Source: Burkholderiales bacterium
GTDB taxonomy: Bacteria; Pseudomonadota; Gammaproteobacteria; Burkholderiales; Casimicrobiaceae
Assembly: GCA_025354165.1 (NCBI GenBank)
Contig: JANXNI010000083.1
Span: 1-64,000, forward strand
Reading direction: 5' to 3'
DNA length: 64,000 bases
Position 1 is the first letter of the stretch; each line of letters starts with the position of its first letter. Below the pieces are notes generated by a model, which saw only the letters and a list, made by a program, of their open reading frames with translations, had not been told where the DNA came from and ran no database searches. The position numbers and the translations under genes are program-made. Shown here in pieces: positions 9,931 through 17,929 of the stretch.

Positions 9931-10803
9931 ATGCAGATGTCATCGCCGCGAGCTTCACCCAGCCCCAAAACGAAAGTACGCCCCCTGCGTCCCTGGCTGT
10001 TCGCGGGCGGCAGCGACGTGGGGCGCGAACGTGCACACAATGAGGACGCCATCCTGGTCGACGACGAACGAAAGCTTGTCGTGCTGGCCGACGGTATGGG
10101 CGGCTATCAGGCCGGTGAAGTCGCCAGTCAATTGGCTATCGACGTAGTGCGCGAAGACTCGTCCGACGTCAGCCTGACCGAAGCGGATCTGGGACGGATT
10201 GATCCGGAAACCGGGATCTCTGTGGCCATGCGGCAATTGCGTGGCGCGATCGAAAAGGCGAACAACCGCATTTGCAGCGTCGCGCGCGGGCGCGAAGAGT
10301 TGAACGGCATGGGCACGACTATCGTCGCAGCGCGCTTCTATGATGGCCGTGTGGGCATCGCCCACGTTGGCGATTCACGCTGCTATCGATGGCGCGAGCA
10401 TTCGCTGGAACAGCTCACACGCGACCACTCGTACGTGCAGGATCAACTTGAAAAAGGCCTGATTTCTGAGGAAGAAGCGAAGCATTCGCAGCAAAAGAAC
10501 CTGATCACGCGGGCGTTGGGCATTGATGCGATTGCGGAGGCCGACGTACAGGAATTTCGTACGCGGCCGGGCGATGTTTATCTGCTCTGTTCAGATGGAT
10601 TGTCTGATCTGGTGCACGACGATGCCATTAGCACCAAACTGGGCGCGAACTCCACCCCATCGGAGCGCATTAAAGTGCTCATTGATGCCGCAAACGCAAA
10701 CGGCGGACGCGACAATATCTCAGCCATCATTGTTGTAGTGGGCGACCCACCCGTGGCCGACCTGTGGTGGCAAAAATTCTTGAAACCGCCTGCGGGGAAA
10801 TAG
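9931..10803 (+). CDS. PP2C-family serine/threonine protein phosphatase
   Basis: A 290-residue soluble phosphatase with the full set of PP2C metal-binding motifs: RAHNEDAILVDD (near residue 35), VVLADGMGGYQAGEVAS (near 52), GMGTTIVAARF, VGIAHVGDSRCYRW, LCSDGLSDLVHD and GGRDNISAIIV. It removes phosphate from Ser or Thr of partner proteins with two Mn or Mg ions. The basic, proline-rich first 25 residues are probably disordered. The FHA-domain gene follows 9 bp later in the same direction, so the phosphatase and the phospho-reader are co-expressed. No Ser/Thr kinase gene is nearby. Confidence 0.93.
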   Translation: MQMSSPRASPSPKTKVRPLRPWLFAGGSDVGRERAHNEDAILVDDERKLVVLADGMGGYQAGEVASQLAIDVVREDSSDVSLTEADLGRIDPETGISVAMRQLRGAIEKANNRICSVARGREELNGMGTTIVAARFYDGRVGIAHVGDSRCYRWREHSLEQLTRDHSYVQDQLEKGLISEEEAKHSQQKNLITRALGIDAIAEADVQEFRTRPGDVYLLCSDGLSDLVHDDAISTKLGANSTPSERIKVLIDAANANGGRDNISAIIVVVGDPPVADLWWQKFLKPPAGK

Positions 10804-10812
10804 CGACTCACC

Positions 10813-11769
10813 ATGGCAAAACTTTTTTGGCTCCAACCCGACAGCTCGATCATTGAGTTTCCCCTCAAGGCTGAACAGAACCTGATCGGTCGTACCAGCC
10901 GCTGCGACGTTCGCATCAAGCATCCCGGTATCAGCGCCGAGCACGCGTTGATCCGCGTGCTACCCGGTTCAGCGACCGTAGAAGACCTTGGCAGCACCAA
11001 CGGCACCCGCGTGAACGGAAAAAAAGTTGAGCTGCACACGCTGCGTCATGGCGATCAGATTGGCGTCGGCCGCGAACGCCTGATGTACTTTGCCGAACTG
11101 GACGACGCCGCCAAATTTATTCAGCCTGAATCGATCGAGCCGTTCGCATTGCCCGCCGCCGGCGGCGAATCAGTCAATACGACCGCCAACGAACCCGCCG
11201 AGCTACCGACGACGGTACCTTCAGCCCCCCCATCGCTTGCGCAGGCAACCTCTGCTGCCAAGCCGCAAGTATCCGGGAAACTGGGCAGCTCCGGTATTCA
11301 GGGGCTTGACCTCGATCCGTCATTGCTGGCTGCGTTGCCAAAGGGTGCGTCGCTGGTTAACCCACCGCTCAAGCCGAATGCCAAAACGCCTGACGTCGTA
11401 CGGCCCACCACCGTTGTTACCCCGAAGAATGTGGTGTCCACGCCTCCAGCACCGCCTGCGAAGGTAGAGGCTCCTGGCCCGGCTACTGGCGTGCGATCAC
11501 TTTCCGCTAGTGTCGCAGTGCTTTCGGGAACGGCCGCGGGCAAGCGCTACCCGCTCAATCAACCCTCCGTCACACTGGGCAAAGAGGGCAAACAGGTGAT
11601 TGAGTTTTTGCGCATCAGTCCTACGCGTTGGCAGATTAAACAACTTGAGGGTGTTACCCCAGCCTACATCAACGGCGACGCGCTGGAGGGTCTGCGTGAC
11701 CTTGCGTCCGGCGATGTCGTCGAGCTCACCGGCGTTCGTTTACGTTTTGAGATCACACTCAATCGCTAA
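10813..11769 (+). CDS. Protein with FHA domain and a second FHA-like C-terminal domain
   Basis: A 318-residue protein. Residues about 20-95 form a forkhead-associated phosphothreonine-binding domain (LIGRTSRCDVRI, then HPGISAEHALIRV and DLGSTNGTRVNGKKV, with the usual G-R, S-H and N-G positions). Residues about 100-230 are low-complexity and rich in Pro, Ala, Thr and Val. Residues about 235-316 (LSGTAAGKRYPLNQPSVTLG to VVELTGVRLRFEI) resemble another FHA or FHA-like fold but lack the S-H pair. It is co-transcribed with the PP2C gene and probably acts as its adaptor or target, which is an inference. Confidence 0.88.
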   Translation: MAKLFWLQPDSSIIEFPLKAEQNLIGRTSRCDVRIKHPGISAEHALIRVLPGSATVEDLGSTNGTRVNGKKVELHTLRHGDQIGVGRERLMYFAELDDAAKFIQPESIEPFALPAAGGESVNTTANEPAELPTTVPSAPPSLAQATSAAKPQVSGKLGSSGIQGLDLDPSLLAALPKGASLVNPPLKPNAKTPDVVRPTTVVTPKNVVSTPPAPPAKVEAPGPATGVRSLSASVAVLSGTAAGKRYPLNQPSVTLGKEGKQVIEFLRISPTRWQIKQLEGVTPAYINGDALEGLRDLASGDVVELTGVRLRFEITLNR

Positions 11770-11822
11770 CGTAGGCACTGGATCCCGCGCTTTCGTCGAA
11801 CGCGGCGATCCAGACTGTCGAT

Positions 11823-11851
11823 AAAAAAGGGCCGGTAAACCGGCCCTTTTT
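11823..11851. terminator. Bidirectional rho-independent terminator
   Basis: A stem of GGGCCGG and CCGGCCC around a TAAA loop, flanked by A-runs on the left and T-runs on the right, so it reads as a terminator on both strands. It lies between the convergent FHA gene (+) and the small membrane-protein gene (-). It is the clearest intrinsic terminator in the window. Confidence 0.93.
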
Positions 11852-11866
11852 ATTGGCTACCCAGAA

Positions 11867-12022
11867 TTATTTTCCAGGTGCTTTCTCGGGTGCTTTGTCT
11901 ATGGTTGCTGCAGGCGGCGCAACGTCGTGCTTTTCACCGCCGATGTCGACATCACCACCCTTGGAGAGCATCCAGAGGGCCAGCGCGGCGAACACTAAAA
12001 AGCCTACAGCGATTTTCCACAT
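11867..12022 (-). CDS. Small single-span membrane protein (51 aa) coupled to the MFS gene
   Basis: A 51-residue frame beginning at ATG 12022. The first 20 residues (MWKIAVGFLVFAALALWMLS) form one membrane helix. The remaining 30 residues are hydrophilic and end in a Pro, Ala and Lys-rich tail (APEKAPGK). It starts only 9 bp after the MFS stop codon, and an AAGGAC overlapping that stop can serve as the ribosome-binding site, so translation is probably coupled. The gene ends just before the bidirectional terminator, which fits a true last gene of the operon. No family is recognised; a small accessory subunit of the transporter is possible. Confidence 0.7.
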   Translation of the reverse strand: MWKIAVGFLVFAALALWMLSKGGDVDIGGEKHDVAPPAATIDKAPEKAPGK

Positions 12023-12031
12023 ACTAAGTCC

Positions 12032-13717
12032 TTAGTCCTTGGCGTAAATATCGATATCTTTTGTTTCTTTGATGAACAGCATGCCGATGACGAAAGTCAT
12101 TCCCGCAATGATGATCGGATACCAGAGGCCGCTGTAAATATTGCCTTCCGCAGCCACAATCGAGAACGCGATCGCTGGCAGGAAGCCACCGAACCAGCCA
12201 TTACCGATGTGATATGGCAAACTCATCGATGTATAACGAATGCGCGTCGGGAACATTTCGACGAGCATCGCAGCAATCGGTCCATACACCATCGTCACGT
12301 AAATGACCATGATTGTCAGGATGAGGACGAGCATATTCCAGTTTGACGAAAATATCGGGATCGGATCGGCTTTCGGCGGGTAGCCTGCCGCAGTCAGTGC
12401 CTCACGAACTTCTTTCTCAAAACGAACTTTGTCGTCTTTAGCGGTCGGCGATTTTGCATCGTAGGAAACGACTGATTTGTCACCCACTTTAACCGTCGCG
12501 GGTGTGCCCGCAGGGCCATCTATCTTGTCGTAGTTCACGCCCGCATTGGCGAGGAACGAACGGCTGACGTCACAGGCGGTAGTGAACACCTTGGTTCCGG
12601 TCAGATTCAACAACAGATTGCAGTCGGCTGCGTTTGAAACCACCGTAACGGGCGACTTATCAATTGCCGCTTGCAGCTTGGGATTGGCGTAACTCGTCAG
12701 AGCATGGAACAACGGGAAGAACGTCAATACAGCGATTGCGCAACCGGCCATGATGATCATTTTGCGGCCAATTTTGTCCGACAACGTTCCAAAAAGTATG
12801 AAGAACGGTGTTCCGAGAATTAACGCAACGGCAATCAGAATGTTGGCGGTCGCCGCATCAACTTTCAGAATCGAAGTCAGGAAGAACAGCGAGTAAAACT
12901 GCCCTGTGTACCAAACCACCGCCTGACCAGCCGTGAGACCCAGAAGGGCAAGCAACACGACTTTGGCGTTCTTCCATTGACCGAATGATTCTGCCAATGG
13001 TGCTTTGGAGGTCTTGCCCTCCGATTTCATTTTTTCGAACGCCGGAGACTCCGACAGTTGCAGACGAATCCAGACAGAAACTACCAGTAAAACGCCAGAG
13101 AAGGCGTACGGAATGCGCCAGCCCCAATCCGCGAAATCTTTCTCACCGAGCGTCGTGCGCGTTGCGAGAATGACCATGAGTGCCAGCATCAGACCGACGG
13201 TAGCAGTCGTCTGGATCCAGGCCGTATAGGCGCCACGCTTACCGTGCGGCGCGTGCTCGGCAACATAGGTGGCCGCGCCGCCATATTCGCCGCCCAATGC
13301 GAGGCCCTGAAGCAGTCGCAATGCGATCAGGATGATCGGAGCAGCGATGCCCCAACTCGTGTAAGTTGGCAGGAAGGTGACCATGAAGGTGGAAAAACCC
13401 ATGATCAATATGGTGATCAGGAAGGTGTATTTGCGTCCGACCAAATCGCCGAGGCGACCAAACACGAGGGCGCCCAGCGGACGCACGGCAAATCCGGCAG
13501 CGAACGCCAGCAAGGTAAAAATATTGCGAGTTGCAGGGTCAAGTTTTGTGAAGAAGTTGGCACCAATAATGGCGGCCATCACGCCGAACAAGTAGAAGTC
13601 GTACCACTCGAAAACGGTTCCGAGCGATGACGCAAAGATGACTTTCTTTTCTTCGGCGGACATCGGACGCGGTGCCGCGTTCGGGCCGCCGTCGAAGCGT
13701 GCGGTTGCATTTGACAT
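12032..13717 (-). CDS. MFS transporter of the metabolite:H+ symporter (MHS) type
   Basis: A 561-residue carrier, longer than the usual 430. Family signs are GTVFEWYDFYLFG at residue about 33, FGRLGDLVGRKYTF near 88, and RLLQGLALGGEYGGAATYVAEHAP near 138, which are hallmarks of the MHS group (dicarboxylates, shikimate, betaine, citrate). Extra length comes from an insertion of about 115 residues after FFPLFHALTSY (about 345-460). It carries two cysteines (AADCNLLL and TTACDVSR) and is probably a periplasmic loop domain. The two-component genes lie immediately upstream in the same direction, and the substrate may be an organic acid sensed by them. Confidence 0.9.
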   Translation of the reverse strand: MSNATARFDGGPNAAPRPMSAEEKKVIFASSLGTVFEWYDFYLFGVMAAIIGANFFTKLDPATRNIFTLLAFAAGFAVRPLGALVFGRLGDLVGRKYTFLITILIMGFSTFMVTFLPTYTSWGIAAPIILIALRLLQGLALGGEYGGAATYVAEHAPHGKRGAYTAWIQTTATVGLMLALMVILATRTTLGEKDFADWGWRIPYAFSGVLLVVSVWIRLQLSESPAFEKMKSEGKTSKAPLAESFGQWKNAKVVLLALLGLTAGQAVVWYTGQFYSLFFLTSILKVDAATANILIAVALILGTPFFILFGTLSDKIGRKMIIMAGCAIAVLTFFPLFHALTSYANPKLQAAIDKSPVTVVSNAADCNLLLNLTGTKVFTTACDVSRSFLANAGVNYDKIDGPAGTPATVKVGDKSVVSYDAKSPTAKDDKVRFEKEVREALTAAGYPPKADPIPIFSSNWNMLVLILTIMVIYVTMVYGPIAAMLVEMFPTRIRYTSMSLPYHIGNGWFGGFLPAIAFSIVAAEGNIYSGLWYPIIIAGMTFVIGMLFIKETKDIDIYAKD

Positions 13718-13778
13718 AGTGTGATCCTCTTTAGTTGATGCGGTCAGCCCTCCAGCCGACCTGCATTACCTACGGACG

Positions 13779-15230
13779 TTAGGTGGGAGCGCTTACGTGC
13801 TTCTGACGGCTTTCTGACGCGAAACTGACAACGAATCGCGCGCCACCTAACGGCGAGCCTTCCACATTCACTGCGGCACCGTGGGCTTCGGCCACTTCGC
13901 GAACGATGGCAAGGCCCAGTCCGGTACCGGCAATCGGCAAGCCCGTTTCCGCATCCATATGTACGAAGCGGGTAAATGGCGCGAAGATGCGCTCCTGATC
14001 GGATAGCTGCACACCCGGCCCTGAATCGTCCACTCGAATTGATGCAGGCTCAGTGCCGCCGCCCAATACCGTCAGCATGACGGTGCCACGGCGCGGCGTG
14101 TACTTGAACGCGTTGTCGAGCAGGTTGCGCACCAGTTCCCCGATCAGTGTCGGGTCACCGGTAACGGTCACGTCATGTTCTGCGCCTTCCAGCGAAAACT
14201 CAATTTCGCGCTCCAGGGCATGCGGCACCACGTCATGCGCGACCGTTTCGCATAGAGCGCGCAACTCCACGGCAACGCTCAGGCGCGTGGTGCCCGCGCT
14301 TTCCGCGCGCACTAGCGTCAGTAGTTGCGTGGCCAGATGGCTGACGCGTTCACCCGTCGCAATTAAGCGGTTCATCGATTGATCGCGCTCCGGACCGTCA
14401 GGCATGCGCGCGGCGAGCTCGCTCAATGTGCGCAGCGCGGCGACCGGCGTTCGTAGCTGATGGGCCGCATTCGCAATAAAGCGCTTTTGCGCGTTGATCG
14501 AGGTTTGCAGCCGCTGCATCAACGAATTGACCGATGCGATGAGCGGCGCGAGCTCCTCCGGCGCGAGCTGTTCGGGCAGCGGACTCAGGTCATCAGCACT
14601 GCGTGTGTCAAGGTGCGTCTTCAAAACCTTCATCGGCTTGGCCACGTAGGTCAGGCCATACCACAGCAGATAAAACGCAACCAGCAGGGTAGCCGTTTGT
14701 GCCACCGCTTCATGCATCGTTGCAACCCGCGACAACGCATCCTGACGCTCACGCGACTGCGCCACTCCCACGGTGTAGATGTTGCCGGCTACTTCAAATC
14801 GAAGCCGCACGAAGCGCCAGACGTCGTCATCGATCACGGTGTTGAATCCTTCGACGACATGAAAACCGGTCTCCGTCGTGGGTGCCAACAACGGGTGATC
14901 TCCATCCACCGATTCGCGCAGAAAAGGTTGCAGTTCAGGATCCCCCGCGAGCGCCAGGCTGTTGCTGTCTACGATCAAAAAAGACACGGGCGTTTTCGTC
15001 ACGATATTCATCCAGCGGCGCGTCGTGTCTGATGGAAAGGGCTGTCCGACACCTCCCTTGATGCGCTGCTGCCATTCGGCGATCAGCATCGTCGCCGCCG
15101 CGTTCAAGCCATCGTCGAGCACCGTGTCAACGGTCGTCCGTGCACTCATGAACGAAATGCCGACGCTCACTAGCCAGATCGACAACAGCGGCGCAAGCAA
15201 CCACTCAATCAGCCTCGCCGCTAAGCTCAT
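13779..15230 (-). CDS. Sensor histidine kinase, TctE/QseC-like
   Basis: A 483-residue inner-membrane kinase. It has a first membrane helix at about residues 8-28, a periplasmic sensing region to about 173, a second helix at about 174-194, a linker, and the H-box with H257 (NAAHQLRTPVAAL). These are followed by the N-box (ELVRNLLDNAFKYTP), the G1 box (RVDDSGPGV) and the G2 box (GTGLGLAIVREV). The layout and the N-terminal sequence resemble TctE-type kinases that sense tri- and dicarboxylates. It overlaps the response regulator by 4 bp (ATGA). Confidence 0.93.
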   Translation of the reverse strand: MSLAARLIEWLLAPLLSIWLVSVGISFMSARTTVDTVLDDGLNAAATMLIAEWQQRIKGGVGQPFPSDTTRRWMNIVTKTPVSFLIVDSNSLALAGDPELQPFLRESVDGDHPLLAPTTETGFHVVEGFNTVIDDDVWRFVRLRFEVAGNIYTVGVAQSRERQDALSRVATMHEAVAQTATLLVAFYLLWYGLTYVAKPMKVLKTHLDTRSADDLSPLPEQLAPEELAPLIASVNSLMQRLQTSINAQKRFIANAAHQLRTPVAALRTLSELAARMPDGPERDQSMNRLIATGERVSHLATQLLTLVRAESAGTTRLSVAVELRALCETVAHDVVPHALEREIEFSLEGAEHDVTVTGDPTLIGELVRNLLDNAFKYTPRRGTVMLTVLGGGTEPASIRVDDSGPGVQLSDQERIFAPFTRFVHMDAETGLPIAGTGLGLAIVREVAEAHGAAVNVEGSPLGGARFVVSFASESRQKHVSAPT

Positions 15231-15928
15231 TGCAGCGCGGGCGTAGCGACGGCGGGAGCCTTGTCAATGCAATAACCGAGACCGCGAAACGTACGCACAC
15301 GGATGTCTGCCGGCTCCAGTTTTTTGCGCAATCGATGCACATACACCTCAATCGCGTTGAGCGAAATATCGCTGTCCCAGGCGCACAATCCTTCCAGCAA
15401 TTGCTCCTTGGTCACCGCGCGTCCGGCACGCAACAAAAGCATTTCCAGGATGCCCGCTTCGCGCACTGACAAATCGAGCGGCACGCCGTCAGACGCCGCC
15501 TGACGCGATGCAATATCGAAGCTCAACCGGCCGTGGATCAGCATGTTGCTGCTCGCTGCGTTGCGGCGGCGAATCAGGGCGCGAACCCGTGCATGCAACT
15601 CGTCAAGCGCGAACGGTTTTACAAGGTAATCGTCCGCCCCGGCGTCGAGCCCGTCCACGCGATCGGTGACCGAATCCATCGCTGTCGTGATCAATACAGG
15701 CACGCTTTTCTGCACCTCGTTGCCCGCGCGCAATTGCCGCAGCACCTGCAGTCCGGGTAGCTTCGGCAAACCAAGATCGAGAATCACAAGGTCATACGTC
15801 CCTGTCGTCAGCGCCGTGGCCGCCGAGCTGCCATCGGTCACCCAGTCCACCGCGTAATGCTCGCGCTTCAAGCTGGCTGTCACGCCGCTCCCCAGTTCAG
15901 CATCATCCTCCACCAGTAGTACACGCAC
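15227..15928 (-). CDS. OmpR/TctD-family response regulator
   Basis: A 233-residue regulator. The receiver domain (residues 1-115) has the acidic pocket VEDDAEL, the phosphorylatable D51 (LVILDLGLP), the switch region ITTAMDS and K101 (DDYLVKPFALDEL). The C-terminal winged helix (about 130-220) has the OmpR pattern LSVREAGILEMLLLRAGRAVTKEQLLEGL and VYVHRLRKKLEPADIRVRTFRGLGYC. It probably controls the divergent TctC-aldolase pair and/or the MFS gene downstream. Confidence 0.95.
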   Translation of the reverse strand: MRVLLVEDDAELGSGVTASLKREHYAVDWVTDGSSAATALTTGTYDLVILDLGLPKLPGLQVLRQLRAGNEVQKSVPVLITTAMDSVTDRVDGLDAGADDYLVKPFALDELHARVRALIRRRNAASSNMLIHGRLSFDIASRQAASDGVPLDLSVREAGILEMLLLRAGRAVTKEQLLEGLCAWDSDISLNAIEVYVHRLRKKLEPADIRVRTFRGLGYCIDKAPAVATPALQ

Positions 15929-15974
15929 AGCCTCACCTCCTCGTGAAAGTGTAGTCTCCGACGTGTTGGCGTTA

Positions 15975-16095
15975 ATCAGCTTTCCCAGAAGACTACCGTT
16001 GCATTTGGGCTACCCGTCGATATGTTAATAAGTCGATATTCTGCACTTTGCATGCTTAGCCCCTTTTAAAACGTCATTTCATCGAAAAGCTGTAT
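15975..16095. repeat. Family A 120-bp palindromic repeat, copy A2
   Basis: A 121 bp unit with outer arms ATCAGCTTT at 15975 and AAAAGCTGTAT ending at 16095. Inner arms are GGGCTA at 16008 and TAGCCCC near 16057, and the centre is AATAAGTCGATA. It lies in the divergent gap between the response regulator and tctC, the only copy that is not just downstream of a gene. Confidence 0.85.
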
Positions 16096-16129
16096 CACAA
16101 ACTGCTGTACCGAAATGGGGAATTCCTTA

Positions 16130-16162
16130 GCTAACCGGGAGACGGGCGATGCTATGGTTAGC
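16130..16162. promoter_or_regulatory. Inverted repeat upstream of the TctC receptor gene
   Basis: Two exact 7 bp arms, GCTAACC (16130-16136) and GGTTAGC (16156-16162), are 19 bases apart and end 20 bases before the receptor start codon. It could be an operator for the neighbouring response regulator or a leader hairpin. No binding site consensus is known to me that matches it. Confidence 0.4.
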
Positions 16163-16182
16163 GCTTCCTGGAGGAGAGTTTT

Positions 16183-17178
16183 ATGCAGTATCGAACAATG
16201 ATCTCGCGCGCGTTTCGCACCACGCTAACCGCTACGGCCGCTTTGGCGGCGACGTTCAGTCTGGCGGCCTTCGCGCAGCCGTTTCCAAACAAACCGGTGA
16301 AACTGGTGGTGCCCTACCCCGCAGGCGGCTTCCCCGACACCGTGGCGCGGCTTTTGAGCAAAGCGCTGACCGAAAAATGGGGCCAGCAAGTCATCGTGGA
16401 CAACCGCCCCGGCGGCAACGGTGCCGTTGCCGCGCAAACGTTGAAATCGTCGCCAAGCGACGGTTACACGCTGCTCGTTACCGACGGCTCGATGTTCACC
16501 ATCAATCCGGCGCTCTACGCGAAGCTTGAGTACGACCCCAAACGCGACTTCGTACCCGTGTCTGCGCTTGGCAAAGCCCCGCTGTTCCTCGCAGCGCACC
16601 CCAGCGTCCCGGCCAACACGCTCGTGGAATTCATTGCCTACGTTAAAGCCAACCCCGGCAAAGTCAACTACGGCTCGTCTGGTATCGGCAGCACGCACCA
16701 TCTAACCACCGAGGCCATGTCTGCCGCGCTCGGACTCAACATGGTTCACGTACCGTTCAAAGGCATGGGTCAGGCCACGCCCGCGCTGGTAAGCGGTCAG
16801 GTGCAATTCTTATTCTCCGCCCTCCCCGCGATTGGCGGATTCGTCAAGGACAACCGCATCAAATTATTAGCGCAGAATTCGAGCCGACGCTTCTCTCAAG
16901 CGCCCAACATTCCGACCCTTTCTGAAACAGTCATCCCCGGCTTTGATTTCGCGCCGACGACGATTGTGATGGCACCTGCTGGCGTCCCGCCAGCCGTTTT
17001 GCGTCAGCTTTCGACCGACATCGCTGCGGCCATTCGTACGCCGTCGATCGTGGAAACGCTGCTCAACTCAGGCGTTGACGCCATCGGCAGCACCTCCGAA
17101 GAGCTTGCCAAGACGCTGCAGGACGAAGCCGAGCGGTTCGCCAAAATCATCAAAACCATCAACATCAAAGCGGAATGA
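16183..17178 (+). CDS. Bug/TctC-family tripartite tricarboxylate receptor protein
   Basis: A 331-residue periplasmic solute receptor with a signal peptide (about residues 1-31, ending AAFAQ) and the family opening PFPNKPVKLVVPYPAGGFPDTVARLL. Later blocks are VDNRPGGNGAVAAQ, NYGSSGIGSTHHL and VPFKGMGQATPALVSGQVQ. These proteins bind carboxylates, amides or aromatics for TctAB transporters or for sensing. There is no tctA or tctB here, so this is one of the orphan Bug receptors. A strong GGAGGAGAG site precedes ATG 16183. The aldolase gene follows 4 bp later. Confidence 0.95.
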   Translation: MQYRTMISRAFRTTLTATAALAATFSLAAFAQPFPNKPVKLVVPYPAGGFPDTVARLLSKALTEKWGQQVIVDNRPGGNGAVAAQTLKSSPSDGYTLLVTDGSMFTINPALYAKLEYDPKRDFVPVSALGKAPLFLAAHPSVPANTLVEFIAYVKANPGKVNYGSSGIGSTHHLTTEAMSAALGLNMVHVPFKGMGQATPALVSGQVQFLFSALPAIGGFVKDNRIKLLAQNSSRRFSQAPNIPTLSETVIPGFDFAPTTIVMAPAGVPPAVLRQLSTDIAAAIRTPSIVETLLNSGVDAIGSTSEELAKTLQDEAERFAKIIKTINIKAE

Positions 17179-17182
17179 CCTC

Positions 17183-17929
17183 GTGAGCCCGGCATCTAGC
17201 GCGCTCATTGACGATCTCGTTTGCGCAAATCACATTCTCTATGTCGAAGGCGTAGTTGATGGATTTGGCCACGTCAGCGTGCGCCACGACCAGCGCGACG
17301 ACCGGTTTTTGCTGGCGTGCGGGGTTGCGCCAGCAACCGTCACGGCAGATGACATCGTCGAGATCGACTATGACGGCAACGTGCAGGACGAAGCCGGACG
17401 CCGCTCGTACATCGAGCGCTTCATCCATAGCGAAATCTACAAATCACGGCCCGACGTCATGGCCATCGTACACAGCCATTCGCCCGCCATCATTCCGTTC
17501 AGCGTCACGCGCGCTACGCTGCGGCCCGTGTGTCACATGAGCGGATTTCTCGGTTTCTCCACGCCCGTTTTCGAAATTCGCGGTACCGCAGGCGACGACA
17601 ACGACATGCTGGTCAAAAGTGCGAAGCTCGGCAAGGCGCTCGCTGAAACGTTAGGCAAGCACCACTTCGCATTGATGAGAGGCCACGGCTCGGTGACCGT
17701 CGCCGACTCCATCAAGCTCGCGGTCGCACGCTCAATCTGGGCCGAGATGAACGCAAAGCTGCAAACCGAAGCCATGCGCCTAGCGCAAATGGCGGGCGAT
17801 AACTCGGTCAACTACCTCACGCCCGGTGAAGCAAAAGGCTCAATGACCATCAACGAAACGGTCGTCGATCGTCCGTGGGATTTCTGGAAAGCGAAAGCCC
17901 GTGTGGCGCTACTGGGGCTCAAGCGATAG
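17183..17929 (+). CDS. Class II aldolase/adducin family protein
   Basis: A 248-residue protein starting at a GTG at 17183, 4 bp after the receptor stop. The class II aldolase motifs are present: VDGFGHVSVRHDQRDDRFLL near residue 25, the metal-binding pair IVHSHSP near 95, and MRGHGSVTVADS near 165. The family uses a divalent metal to cleave or decarboxylate sugar acids or related hydroxyacids; the exact substrate is unknown. Its place behind the TctC receptor suggests that it acts on the imported compound. The last 11 bp overlap the convergent tcdA gene. Confidence 0.85.
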   Translation: MSPASSALIDDLVCANHILYVEGVVDGFGHVSVRHDQRDDRFLLACGVAPATVTADDIVEIDYDGNVQDEAGRRSYIERFIHSEIYKSRPDVMAIVHSHSPAIIPFSVTRATLRPVCHMSGFLGFSTPVFEIRGTAGDDNDMLVKSAKLGKALAETLGKHHFALMRGHGSVTVADSIKLAVARSIWAEMNAKLQTEAMRLAQMAGDNSVNYLTPGEAKGSMTINETVVDRPWDFWKAKARVALLGLKR

